Assembly: GCA_025774865.1 (NCBI GenBank)
Contig: JALGZO010000590.1
Coordinates: forward strand, 1 to 21,913
Length of the DNA stretch: 21,913 nucleotides
Origin: a bacterium
Lineage (GTDB): Bacteria > ARS69
Direction: 5' to 3'
Both the position numbers and the translations under genes were made by a program. Numbering within the stretch: the stretch's first letter is position 1; the number at the start of each line of letters is the position of its first letter. This document shows positions 14,099-19,944 of this stretch, piece after piece. The notes beneath the pieces were generated by a model. It saw only the letters and a list, made by a program, of their open reading frames with translations. It was not told the origin of the DNA and made no database searches.

Positions 14099-14912
14099 TT
14101 CGACGAGGACGCACCACGTCCTGTTCGCGGCGTTTGCCAAACGCTTTGCTCGGGCGCAGGGGGCGCGAGGGGGGGGGCAGGGTGCCCCGACCTCGGTGGC
14201 CGAGACCTCGACCCTGGGACGAGATGCTATCGTCGCCCGGGCGGGCTCGGGGGCGCTCTGCGCCCAGACGTCCTGGTGGGATCGGGGCGGGACCGCCACC
14301 GGCTTCCTCCTCTGGGTCGGCGCCGCCGGAGCTCTGCTCGGCGAGGGCCGGAGGTCCGTCGCGGAACTGACCGAAGGAGACGTCCAGACGCTGGACCAGA
14401 GGCTCCGCCTCTGCATCGAAGGAGGCGGCGAAGGGGACCTCGGCTTCCAGTGGTCCGCGCTCCGGCGATTGGCGGCATCCGAGATCGACGACGCCCTGCG
14501 GGGGGCCGGTGTCCCCGATGAAAGCGAGGTCTGCGAGATCTCCCTGGCCCTGGGCGGGGGCGACGTCTCCTTCCTGTTCATGGCCACGCAGCTCCCGTCG
14601 GCCGAAGCCGCCGAGGCCCCGGCCCCGGCACCGGTGTCGGTCGCCTTGCCGCCTGGCAACCTGCCCCATCTCCTCAAAGTCCGAATGCCGCTCACCATCC
14701 GACTCGGATCGACTCGCATGAGCCTCGACGATGTCCTGCGCCTGACGCAGGGGTCCCTCGTCGAGCTCGATCAGCGGGAGGACGAGCCACTGGACGTTCT
14801 CGCCAACGGACGGGTCGTCGCTCGCGGAGAAGTCGTCGTCGTCGACGAGCGCTTCGGACTGCGCATCACGGAGATCGGGACCACCGAGGACCGAGCGCGC
14901 ACAGCAGGGTAG
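14082..14912 (+). CDS. fliN: Second, long FliN/FliY-type switch protein
   Basis: A 276-residue protein. The C-terminal SpoA domain at about 197-266 is a textbook FliN (MPLTIRLGSTRMSLDDVLRL, GSLVELDQREDEPLDVLANG, RVVARGEVVVVDERFGLRI). The N-terminal 180 residues include a weakly conserved alpha/beta region (about 70-170) that may be a degenerate CheC/FliY-like module, but I see no clear phosphatase motif. The ATG at 14082 is chosen because GGAGGGGGG precedes it; an upstream open frame lies inside fliM. It carries a run of nine G at 14169-14177 coding for Gly30-32, a possible slippage site. With the short FliN at 2609 the window encodes two FliN-type proteins. Confidence 0.85.
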   Translation: MNPGNDSTRTHHVLFAAFAKRFARAQGARGGGQGAPTSVAETSTLGRDAIVARAGSGALCAQTSWWDRGGTATGFLLWVGAAGALLGEGRRSVAELTEGDVQTLDQRLRLCIEGGGEGDLGFQWSALRRLAASEIDDALRGAGVPDESEVCEISLALGGGDVSFLFMATQLPSAEAAEAPAPAPVSVALPPGNLPHLLKVRMPLTIRLGSTRMSLDDVLRLTQGSLVELDQREDEPLDVLANGRVVARGEVVVVDERFGLRITEIGTTEDRARTAG

Positions 14913-14957
14913 GCACGGCAGGGTGGGGGGACGCGGAGTCGCCGTCGGGGAATGGGA

Positions 14958-14982
14958 CCCAGGGTTCCTGGGGGAGTTTCCC
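14958..14982 (+). terminator. Possible hairpin end of the flagellar operon
   Basis: CCCAGG at 14958-14963 and CCTGGG at 14967-14972 form a perfect 6-base stem with a 3-base loop, about 45 bases after the long fliN gene. It is followed by a second short G-rich and C-rich pairing around 14971-14982. There is no clear T run, so the call rests on position and stem only. Confidence 0.25.
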
Positions 14983-15091
14983 CGAATGCGGCTCCGCGGC
15001 GCTCGCCCCGGCACCACCGCGGCAGTCGATCCTGACCGACGCTGGCCGGCTCCGGCCCATCTCGACCACGTACGACAGGACGACCCCTTCC

Positions 15092-15107
15092 GGGCACGTG
15101 GGTTGCA
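15092..15107 (+). promoter_or_regulatory. Sigma-54 promoter for the riboswitch-protease transcript
   Basis: GGGCACG at 15092-15098, four bases, then TTGCA at 15103-15107. GG (15093-15094) and GC (15105-15106) are exactly 10 bases apart. Only the first T of the consensus TGGCACG is changed. The predicted transcript start, near 15118, is about 20 bases before the riboswitch closing stem, which is a natural arrangement and raises confidence in both elements. An imperfect CTGACC-like site lies at 15032. Confidence 0.85.
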
Positions 15108-15122
15108 AGGGTCTCGGATCGA

Positions 15123-15139
15123 CGTGCTGTTCAAGCACG
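15123..15139 (+). promoter_or_regulatory. Leader hairpin overlapping the riboswitch closing stem
   Basis: CGTGCT at 15123-15128 pairs perfectly with AGCACG at 15134-15139 around a 5-base loop. Its last two bases (15138-15139) are also the first two of the riboswitch P1 strand, so the two helices compete at their edge. It may serve as a 5' stabilising hairpin or a competing fold. Confidence 0.5.
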
Positions 15140-15217
15140 AGACCGAAAAGGCAACCCTCTTGTGCGGGGGGACGCAAAGCCACGGGGCGCATTCGCCGCC
15201 GGGCCGCCGAAGTCTCG
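15138..15217 (+). ncRNA. Cyclic-di-GMP class I riboswitch (GEMM-I)
   Basis: The core GGACGCAAAGCC at 15170-15181 is the signature of the GEMM-I aptamer. It is preceded by GGCAACC at 15150-15156 (consensus GGCAAACC, one A shorter), which pairs through GGC with the GCC of the core. The 3' part has GCCGGG followed by GCCGA (about 15198-15210), matching the conserved GCCGGG...CCGA of the second arm. CGAGAC (15138-15143) and GTCTCG (15212-15217) close the aptamer with a perfect 6-base P1. A GGCG/CGCC stem lies at 15186-15197. The usual GNRA loop on the first arm is not obvious. No T-rich terminator follows, so control is probably at translation. Confidence 0.9.
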
Positions 15218-15223
15218 CGACAC

Positions 15224-15237
15224 TTCTCTCCGGAGAA
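15224..15237 (+). promoter_or_regulatory. Hairpin over the ribosome binding site
   Basis: TTCTC (15224-15228) and GAGAA (15233-15237) pair around TCCG, and the inner TCTCCGGAGA is a perfect palindrome. The right arm contains GGAG (15232-15235), the best-placed ribosome binding site for the ATG at 15246. The hairpin lies 7 bases after P1, so it is the likely expression platform of the riboswitch. The regulatory direction cannot be read from the sequence. Confidence 0.55.
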
Positions 15238-15245
15238 CGAGGTCG

Positions 15246-16259
15246 ATGCGGACTCAAGGGCTGCCCGGCGCATTCTTCTTCCTCCTGATCATCGCTTGCG
15301 TCTTTGCATTCACGAATGTCGCCCGGGCCGCCCTCGAAATCGTCGGACCTCGCGAGGTGGAGGAGCGCTACATCCACCGGTTCGGCGCGTCGGTGTATCT
15401 CGTCGTCGACGGGCGCCAGTGGGACCTCATCACCGATCCCCACTCGCCCCTCGTCTCCTCACTCGGTGACGGCAGCTTCCATCCGATGCGCCGCGGCCTC
15501 GTACGGGACGCGATCGAGGACGTTCAATCGGAGGGCGTGAGCCTGCACGGCAAGATCCTCATCCTTCCGTACCCGCGACAAACGACCCTCAAGTCGAGCT
15601 GCGAAGGAAACACGATCTTCCTCTCTCCCGGAATCCGCGAGGTCGTCCCCGAGCACGTCCACGCCACCGTGGCCCACGAGATCGGGCACCTTCTCCAGCA
15701 TCAGCGACTGCGCCGGACCGGGGCAGCGTGGGCCACGTATCTCGACCGTCGTGGCCTGAACGAGGACCTCTACCACGCCGGAGCGGCGCACCGCGATCGC
15801 CCGAGTGAGATCTTCGCCGAGGACTTCCGCTTCTTCTTCGGCGGGGCGCTGGCGACCACCTCCGGCAGGATCGAGAATCCAGACCTTCCTCTTCCGAACG
15901 AGATCCCGGGTTTCGAGGACTGGTTCCGTGGCGTCCTCGCGCGGCCGTCTCACGGACTCCTGGACACTTCGGACGCCCGACCCGCCATCTTCCCGAACCC
16001 CTACCGGGCTACCCACGATGACGCGCTTCGCGTGCGCTTCCACGCTGCGGCCCATGCCGGCGCGTCCCACGCCGATATCTTCGACGTCACCGGAAGGCTC
16101 GTGCGGACCGTCCCCGGTGAGGTCGCGGAGACGACATCGGTGGAGTTCCGATGGAACGGCCGCGACGCCTCCGGCCGGAATCTGGCCTCAGGGATCTATT
16201 TCGTTCGCTGGCGCGAGAATCCCGCCGCGGGAACCGCGCGGGTTCAGGTCCTTCGCTAG
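15246..16259 (+). CDS. Secreted ATLF-like zinc metallopeptidase with FlgD-like C-terminus
   Basis: A 337-residue exported protein. A signal peptide covers about 1-28 (hydrophobic core FFLLIIACVFAF, ending VARA). The catalytic domain (about 30-235) has HEIGH at 144-148 (zinc ligands His144 and His148, base Glu145). About 40 residues later comes RPSEIFAEDFRFFF, where Glu188 matches the third ligand in the EFFAEAFR motif of anthrax lethal factor and PPEP-type enzymes. The C-terminal 85 residues form a FlgD-like Ig module (FPNPYRA, IFDVTGRLVRTV, WNGRDASGRNLASGIYFVRW), common in secreted proteins of FCB-type bacteria and perhaps a sorting or anchoring signal. It is expressed from a sigma-54 promoter through a c-di-GMP riboswitch. 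The substrate is unknown; a surface adhesin is a plausible guess. Confidence 0.85.
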   Translation: MRTQGLPGAFFFLLIIACVFAFTNVARAALEIVGPREVEERYIHRFGASVYLVVDGRQWDLITDPHSPLVSSLGDGSFHPMRRGLVRDAIEDVQSEGVSLHGKILILPYPRQTTLKSSCEGNTIFLSPGIREVVPEHVHATVAHEIGHLLQHQRLRRTGAAWATYLDRRGLNEDLYHAGAAHRDRPSEIFAEDFRFFFGGALATTSGRIENPDLPLPNEIPGFEDWFRGVLARPSHGLLDTSDARPAIFPNPYRATHDDALRVRFHAAAHAGASHADIFDVTGRLVRTVPGEVAETTSVEFRWNGRDASGRNLASGIYFVRWRENPAAGTARVQVLR

Positions 16260-16318
16260 CCACATCACGATTGCGTTTTGCAACACGGTCGTTGCGGGTC
16301 GAGTGTCGCGAAACGCAT

Positions 16319-16345
16319 CCGCACGGTCTCGCCCGTGCGGTCTTT
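16319..16345 (+). terminator. Hairpin terminator after the metallopeptidase gene
   Basis: CCGCACGG (16319-16326) and CCGTGCGG (16333-16340) form a perfect 8-base stem with a 6-base loop, followed by TCTTT. It ends the riboswitch transcript about 60 bases after the stop and before the next promoter. The T run is short, as is common in GC-rich genomes. Confidence 0.6.
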
Positions 16346-16391
16346 CGAGCACTCCTCGGCAATCCTCGCCGATCTCGACGATCACGCCAGC

Positions 16392-16407
16392 TGGTACCGA
16401 ACTTGCT
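16392..16407 (+). promoter_or_regulatory. Sigma-54 promoter for the FnIII lipoprotein
   Basis: TGGTACC at 16392-16398, four bases, then TTGCT at 16403-16407, with GG and GC exactly 10 bases apart. The -12 element is a full match and the -24 element differs at two less critical bases. The predicted start near 16418 leaves a leader of about 48 bases before the ATG at 16466. Confidence 0.7.
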
Positions 16408-16465
16408 GCACCTCCCGACGGCTTCGACTCGTAGAACCGTCCCGAATCACGGAGGTGTTCCGAAC

Positions 16466-16882
16466 ATGACCCCCAGGATCCTGCCAGGAATCGTCGCGGT
16501 CGCCGCGATCTCGGCTCTCGCTCTCGCCGGATGCTCCGACCCGAGTTCCACTGGCTACTTGTTCGATACGGCGCCGCCGGCCACGCCGGTGGGTCTCATG
16601 GTCGAGCGGGTCGACGACACGCTGGTCATCACCTGGACCCCGAACACCGAGGCCGATCTCTCGGGTTACCGCCTGTGGCGGAGCTTGGACTATGGGGTTA
16701 CGTGGGTACAGCTCACGAACAACCTGACCTCGCGCACCAGTTACGTCGACGAGCTGCACAGCGCGGCCCTCTACCGCGTGGAGGCTCATGACAATTCCGG
16801 GAACAGCAGCCCGCCGTCGGCTCCGATCGCCTACTACACGCCCTCGGGCGGTGGCGGCAAGGACCCGACCAACCCCGCCTGA
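16466..16882 (+). CDS. Lipoprotein with one fibronectin type III domain
   Basis: A 138-residue exported lipoprotein. The signal sequence ends in the lipobox LAGC with Cys23 as the lipidated residue. Residues 38-128 form one fibronectin-III domain: PPATPVGLMVERVDDTLVIT, then WTPNTEADLSGYRLWRS, TSYVDEL and ALYRVEAHDNSGNSSPPS. The tail is a short Gly-rich stretch. FnIII domains mediate binding to proteins or carbohydrates, so a surface or periplasmic binding role is likely. GGAGGTG sits 8 bases before the ATG. It has its own sigma-54 promoter and lies between hairpin terminators, so it is probably a single-gene transcript. Confidence 0.8.
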   Translation: MTPRILPGIVAVAAISALALAGCSDPSSTGYLFDTAPPATPVGLMVERVDDTLVITWTPNTEADLSGYRLWRSLDYGVTWVQLTNNLTSRTSYVDELHSAALYRVEAHDNSGNSSPPSAPIAYYTPSGGGGKDPTNPA

Positions 16883-16911
16883 TCTCGCGCTCGAAACGCA
16901 TGCGAATCGAG

Positions 16912-16934
16912 GCCCGCGACTCCCCGTCGCGGGC
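16912..16934 (+). terminator. Hairpin terminator after the lipoprotein gene
   Basis: GCCCGCGAC (16912-16920) and GTCGCGGGC (16926-16934) form a perfect 9-base stem around a 5-base loop, 30 bases after the stop. It is followed by TTCGTCG, not a strong T run. Stem strength and position support the call. Confidence 0.6.
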
Positions 16935-17028
16935 TTCGTCGTATCCGGCTCGCTTGACCGCTGACCGAGATGGCGCTAACGTGTTTCTTCAGCGTTATTT
17001 GCCTCTCCCTGTGGTGCGAGACCCTTCC

Positions 17029-19326
17029 ATGCTCCCAACCCGAGTCTCGGCCGCGCTCGTCCTCGCGGCGACCGTTGCTGCCGCCGAGCGGCCGGCAGCG
17101 GCCGGAACCCTCGAGCCCCCGTTCGACCTCTACGAGGCGGGACCCGCGGCCGCAGAGGGGCTCGCGGCTGCAGCCGCCAACGTCGGCCCGTGGAAGGTGC
17201 TTCAGCGGGAGACGAAGGACCGACGCACCTGGCTCCTCCTCGCGCTTCCCGACGGTCTCGCCGGGGGAGAGCTCTCGGGCCTCGGACGGCCGCGGTATCT
17301 GGGGCGGGTGCGCCCCGGGGAACAGATCATCTTCGCCGCCCCGAGCGACCGCCGCGGGGACCGGCTCCGGACCGGGCGTTCGGTGACGATCGCTCCTTCC
17401 GGGGCGACCGTCCTCGTGACGACAGAACCGACGGACGAGCTCGCGCGGCGCGCCCATGCGGGCTTTCACGTCCTGGATCGCGACGTCCCGCTCACCCCGC
17501 CCCGACCGCCGGGTCCGCCCGCCGGAATCCGGCCGCTCCTCGAGCACGCCCTGGCCCTGGAAACGCCGGGGTGGGAGCTGCGCGCAGCCGTCGCGGATTC
17601 CTCCGTCGCATTCCTGCGCGACCAAGTCGACAGCGCCAACCTCCTTCGCTACGTCGACGGACTCTCCCTCGACGGCGGCATCGCGTCATCGAGCCGGTGG
17701 TGGGCCGACCCGCGGACCGAAGGCGTCAAGGCGGACTCGATCGTGATCTGGCTCGGGGCGGCCCTCGGTCTCGAGAACGTCCGCAAGCATCGCTTCGAAC
17801 TGGAAGGCCGATCGGTCCACAACATCATCGCGAAGCACGCCTCACCGAATCCGGACGCCGGTGCGATCCTGGTGACCGCCCACTACGACGCGACCGGCAA
17901 GCTCAGTTCTGCCGTGAAGCTGTGCGACGAGGTACCCCGGCCTCCGGGCTGCAACTGCCTGGCGGATCCCACCGTGATCGACACTCTCACCGCCTGCCAG
18001 TGGAACGAGGACACGGATCCTGCGCCCGGCGCGGACGACAACGCGTCGGGGGTGGCGGCGATGATCGAGACGGCTCGGGTTCTCGCCGACGTCACGTTCG
18101 ACTTCGACATCTACTACGTGGCATTCCAGGCGGAGGAGAAGGGCCTGATCGGGTCGGCCGCTTTCGCCGACTCGATCGCGAGCGATACCATCGACCAGGA
18201 CGTCTTCGCCGTCCTGAACATGGACATGCTCGGGTACCGGAACGCCCCGGGCGAACACGTCGACATCGTCGCGAACGAGACGTCGGAGTGGTTCGCGGAC
18301 TGGATCGTCGAGACGGCCACGCGGTTCGTGCCGGTTTCGGCGGAGAAGATCGTGACGATCTTCGGGCGAAGCGACCACGCGAGCTTCTGGCGCGTGGGGA
18401 TCGACGGCGTTCTCATGATCGAGAACATCGATCTTCCGTATCCCGAGTACCACACCTTCCAGGACCTCTGGAACAACGACTGGCCGGCCGGCGAGGAGCT
18501 CTCGGAGCTTCAGCTCCGGTACGCCACGCAGCTCGCCGTGACCACGCTCGGACGTTTCGCCGTCCACTACGAAGACCCCGACCTCGCGATTCCCGCCGGC
18601 GAACTGGTGGCGAGACCGGTGTCGAGCATCGACTTCGAAGCCGGCCGCGACATTCTCCTCCAGGCCCGCGTCCACAACTTCGGAACGTCTCACCTCACGT
18701 TCCAGAAGACGACGGTCGAGTCGTTGACGGCGCGCGTCCAGTTCTTCGACGGCGACCCGGCGGGCAACCGCCTCATTGCCGAGGAGACGCGAACCCAGTT
18801 CTTTGCGTCCGGGGGCGTCGTCGTGTTCGAGGGGATCTGGGAGACCAGGCCGGGGCAGGAGGGCTTTCACGAGATCCACGCAGTGGTCGAGGGCCTCGAC
18901 CCCGGTTACGCGCAGCGCGAGGAATTCACCTCGACCACGAACAACCGCTCGTCGGTCGAGTTCTTCCTCCAGAGCCCCCGAGACGCCGGACCGCGCCTGC
19001 TCGAGCTGTACGCGTACCCGAACCCGGTGATCGGCGACATCTCCAACCTGACTTTCTACTACGAGCTCACGGACGTCGCCGGAGTCAGCATCGACGTCTT
19101 CGATCTCGAGGGCAACTGGGTCGGGGCGTTCGGCGCGGAGGCCAACCAGAACCAGGAGGGGAGCCGTCCGGGCGCGAACCGCATCACCGGAGACCTGATC
19201 CGGGACGACAACAAGGACCCGATCACGCTGAAGAGCGGCGTATTCGTCTACACGGTGCGTGTCTTCGACCGCGACAGTGGTGCCGTCACCGACACGAGGA
19301 AGGGGAAATTCGCCATCGTCCAGTGA
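17029..19326 (+). CDS. Secreted M28 zinc peptidase with FlgD-like C-terminus
   Basis: A 765-residue exported enzyme with a signal peptide at about 1-26. An N-terminal region of about 230 residues has no clear family. The M28 peptidase domain (about 255-515) shows all metal ligands in order: His285 in TAHYD, Asp336 in GADDNASG, Glu369/Glu370 in FQAEEKGLIGS (catalytic Glu and ligand), Asp399 in NMDMLGY and His475 in EYHTFQD. This di-zinc family cleaves N-terminal amino acids or short peptides. Beta-rich, CARDB-like sequence follows (about 530-650), then a FlgD-like end from YAYPNPVIGD to the C-terminus. An insertion at about 293-328 carries four cysteines. The start has a weak ribosome binding site; GTG codons at 17011 and 17014 are alternatives. 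Substrate unknown. Confidence 0.85.
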   Translation: MLPTRVSAALVLAATVAAAERPAAAGTLEPPFDLYEAGPAAAEGLAAAAANVGPWKVLQRETKDRRTWLLLALPDGLAGGELSGLGRPRYLGRVRPGEQIIFAAPSDRRGDRLRTGRSVTIAPSGATVLVTTEPTDELARRAHAGFHVLDRDVPLTPPRPPGPPAGIRPLLEHALALETPGWELRAAVADSSVAFLRDQVDSANLLRYVDGLSLDGGIASSSRWWADPRTEGVKADSIVIWLGAALGLENVRKHRFELEGRSVHNIIAKHASPNPDAGAILVTAHYDATGKLSSAVKLCDEVPRPPGCNCLADPTVIDTLTACQWNEDTDPAPGADDNASGVAAMIETARVLADVTFDFDIYYVAFQAEEKGLIGSAAFADSIASDTIDQDVFAVLNMDMLGYRNAPGEHVDIVANETSEWFADWIVETATRFVPVSAEKIVTIFGRSDHASFWRVGIDGVLMIENIDLPYPEYHTFQDLWNNDWPAGEELSELQLRYATQLAVTTLGRFAVHYEDPDLAIPAGELVARPVSSIDFEAGRDILLQARVHNFGTSHLTFQKTTVESLTARVQFFDGDPAGNRLIAEETRTQFFASGGVVVFEGIWETRPGQEGFHEIHAVVEGLDPGYAQREEFTSTTNNRSSVEFFLQSPRDAGPRLLELYAYPNPVIGDISNLTFYYELTDVAGVSIDVFDLEGNWVGAFGAEANQNQEGSRPGANRITGDLIRDDNKDPITLKSGVFVYTVRVFDRDSGAVTDTRKGKFAIVQ

Positions 19327-19362
19327 CACACCGGACCGCGTGAGTCGGGCGAAATCGAAAAA

Positions 19363-19390
19363 GCCTCCCCACAGGTGGGGAGGCCTCTTT
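19363..19390. terminator. Bidirectional terminator between convergent genes
   Basis: GCCTCCCCA (19363-19371) and TGGGGAGGC (19376-19384) form a perfect 9-base stem with a 4-base loop. It is flanked by a run of A on the left and CTCTTT on the right. It lies between the M28 peptidase gene (+) and the small membrane-protein genes (-), so it can stop transcription from both sides. Confidence 0.85.
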
Positions 19391-19447
19391 CGAACCACCG
19401 ACCTTCCGCGATCGGCGATTCCCCGTCTCTCTCCGGTGGCTTTCCCG

Positions 19448-19651
19448 TCAGCCGGAGATCATGCGGGGCATCCACCAGGCCGAGGCGTACCCGTAATAGA
19501 GCAGCACAGCGAATCCGGTGAGGGCGATTCTTCGGAGCCAGGGGCGTCGGTCCATTTCACTTCCCTCGGTCCATCGTTTCCGGACCTCGCCACGCAGGAG
19601 CGACACGTCGCGAGGCCCGGCCATGGGCTCGACTTCGGTTTCTCCTGTCAT
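19448..19651 (-). CDS. Small single-pass membrane protein
   Basis: A 67-residue protein on the minus strand. The first 40 residues are charged (GEVRKRWTEGSE, then MDRRPWLRR), followed by one hydrophobic segment at about 46-63 (IALTGFAVLLYYGYASAWWM). This suggests a cytoplasmic N-terminus and a membrane-embedded end. Its ATG overlaps the stop of the 22-residue ORF as ATGA, with GGTGG just upstream, so the two are translationally coupled. I recognise no family. It is the second gene of a likely sigma-54 transcript that ends at the bidirectional terminator. Confidence 0.6.
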   Translation of the reverse strand: MTGETEVEPMAGPRDVSLLRGEVRKRWTEGSEMDRRPWLRRIALTGFAVLLYYGYASAWWMPRMISG

Positions 19652-19716
19652 CGGAGCCACCAAAAGAAGTCGAGAAACGAAGAGAAAATCCCGGCCAGCA
19701 GTACCAGCGATTTCAC
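19648..19716 (-). CDS. Tiny 22-residue membrane peptide
   Basis: A 22-residue ORF, almost entirely hydrophobic: one basic residue near the start, then SLVLLAGIFSSFLDFFWWLR. It is long enough for a single membrane helix. Evidence for translation is unusually good for its size: AGGAGG at 19723-19728 lies 6 bases before the GTG, its stop overlaps the next start as ATGA, and a sigma-54 promoter lies upstream. It could also act as a leader peptide for the 67-residue protein. No known small-protein family is recognised. Confidence 0.55.
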   Translation of the reverse strand: MKSLVLLAGIFSSFLDFFWWLR

Positions 19717-19761
19717 GTGTCTCCTCCTTGCGCCTTTCGCGAGGTGACTGACCCCTGACTG

Positions 19762-19777
19762 TGCATAGCCGGTGCCA
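19762..19777 (-). promoter_or_regulatory. Sigma-54 promoter for the small membrane-protein genes
   Basis: On the minus strand TGGCACC (19777-19771), four bases, then ATGCA (19766-19762), with GG and GC exactly 10 bases apart. The -24 element matches six of seven consensus bases and the -12 element four of five. The predicted start near 19751 leaves about 35 bases before the GTG at 19716. Confidence 0.75.
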
Positions 19778-19859
19778 TCTGCGGCCGAGTGGGGATTCCG
19801 ACGCAGTTTTTGGAGAGCTCGCAACCCATTGGGAAAAGGGCTTTTAGGCGGCGCCTTCC

Positions 19860-19877
19860 AAGTGATTTCATTCACTT
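19860..19877. repeat. Short inverted repeat
   Basis: AAGTGA (19860-19865) and TCACTT (19872-19877) form a 6-base dyad with a 6-base centre. It lies between the GC-rich hairpin and the minus-strand sigma-54 promoter, about 85-100 bases upstream of the latter. It could be an operator or activator site; nothing more can be said. Confidence 0.4.
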
Positions 19878-19883
19878 GCAGGG

Positions 19884-19906
19884 CCGGGCCCGAGGCCGGG
19901 GCCCGG
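19884..19906 (-). terminator. GC-rich hairpin after the phosphatase gene
   Basis: CCGGGCCC (19884-19891) and GGGCCCGG (19899-19906) form a perfect 8-base stem with a 7-base loop, starting 38 bases past the phosphatase stop on the minus strand. There is no T run, so it may act as a terminator or an RNA 3' stabiliser. Confidence 0.45.
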
Positions 19907-19917
19907 TTGAACAGGAG

Positions 19918-19937
19918 CTGGCCAGTTTGGTGGTCAG
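19918..19937 (-). promoter_or_regulatory. Imperfect dyad containing CTGACCA, candidate activator site
   Basis: On the minus strand CTGACCA (19937-19931), six bases, then TGGCCAG (19924-19918): a 7-6-7 dyad with one mismatch. It lies about 141-160 bases upstream of the minus-strand sigma-54 promoter and shares the CTGACCA half-site with the repeats before fliP. A role as an enhancer is inferred. Confidence 0.35.
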
Positions 19938-19944
19938 CTTTTGA

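Noticed and set aside
9574-16913. Near-identical intergenic strings CGCATGCAATCGAGGC (9574) and CGCATGCGAATCGAGGC (16897)
   Set aside because: Only two copies with an indel and no shared context; could be chance.
17190-19343. Very long alternative frame inside the M28 peptidase gene
   Set aside because: Arginine-rich low-complexity translation typical of a GC-rich shadow frame; the M28 frame has all catalytic motifs.
19648-19875. 75-residue minus-strand ORF that includes the 22-residue peptide as its C-terminus
   Set aside because: Its longer start lacks a ribosome binding site and lies upstream of the predicted sigma-54 transcript start; the GTG at 19716 has an ideal AGGAGG.
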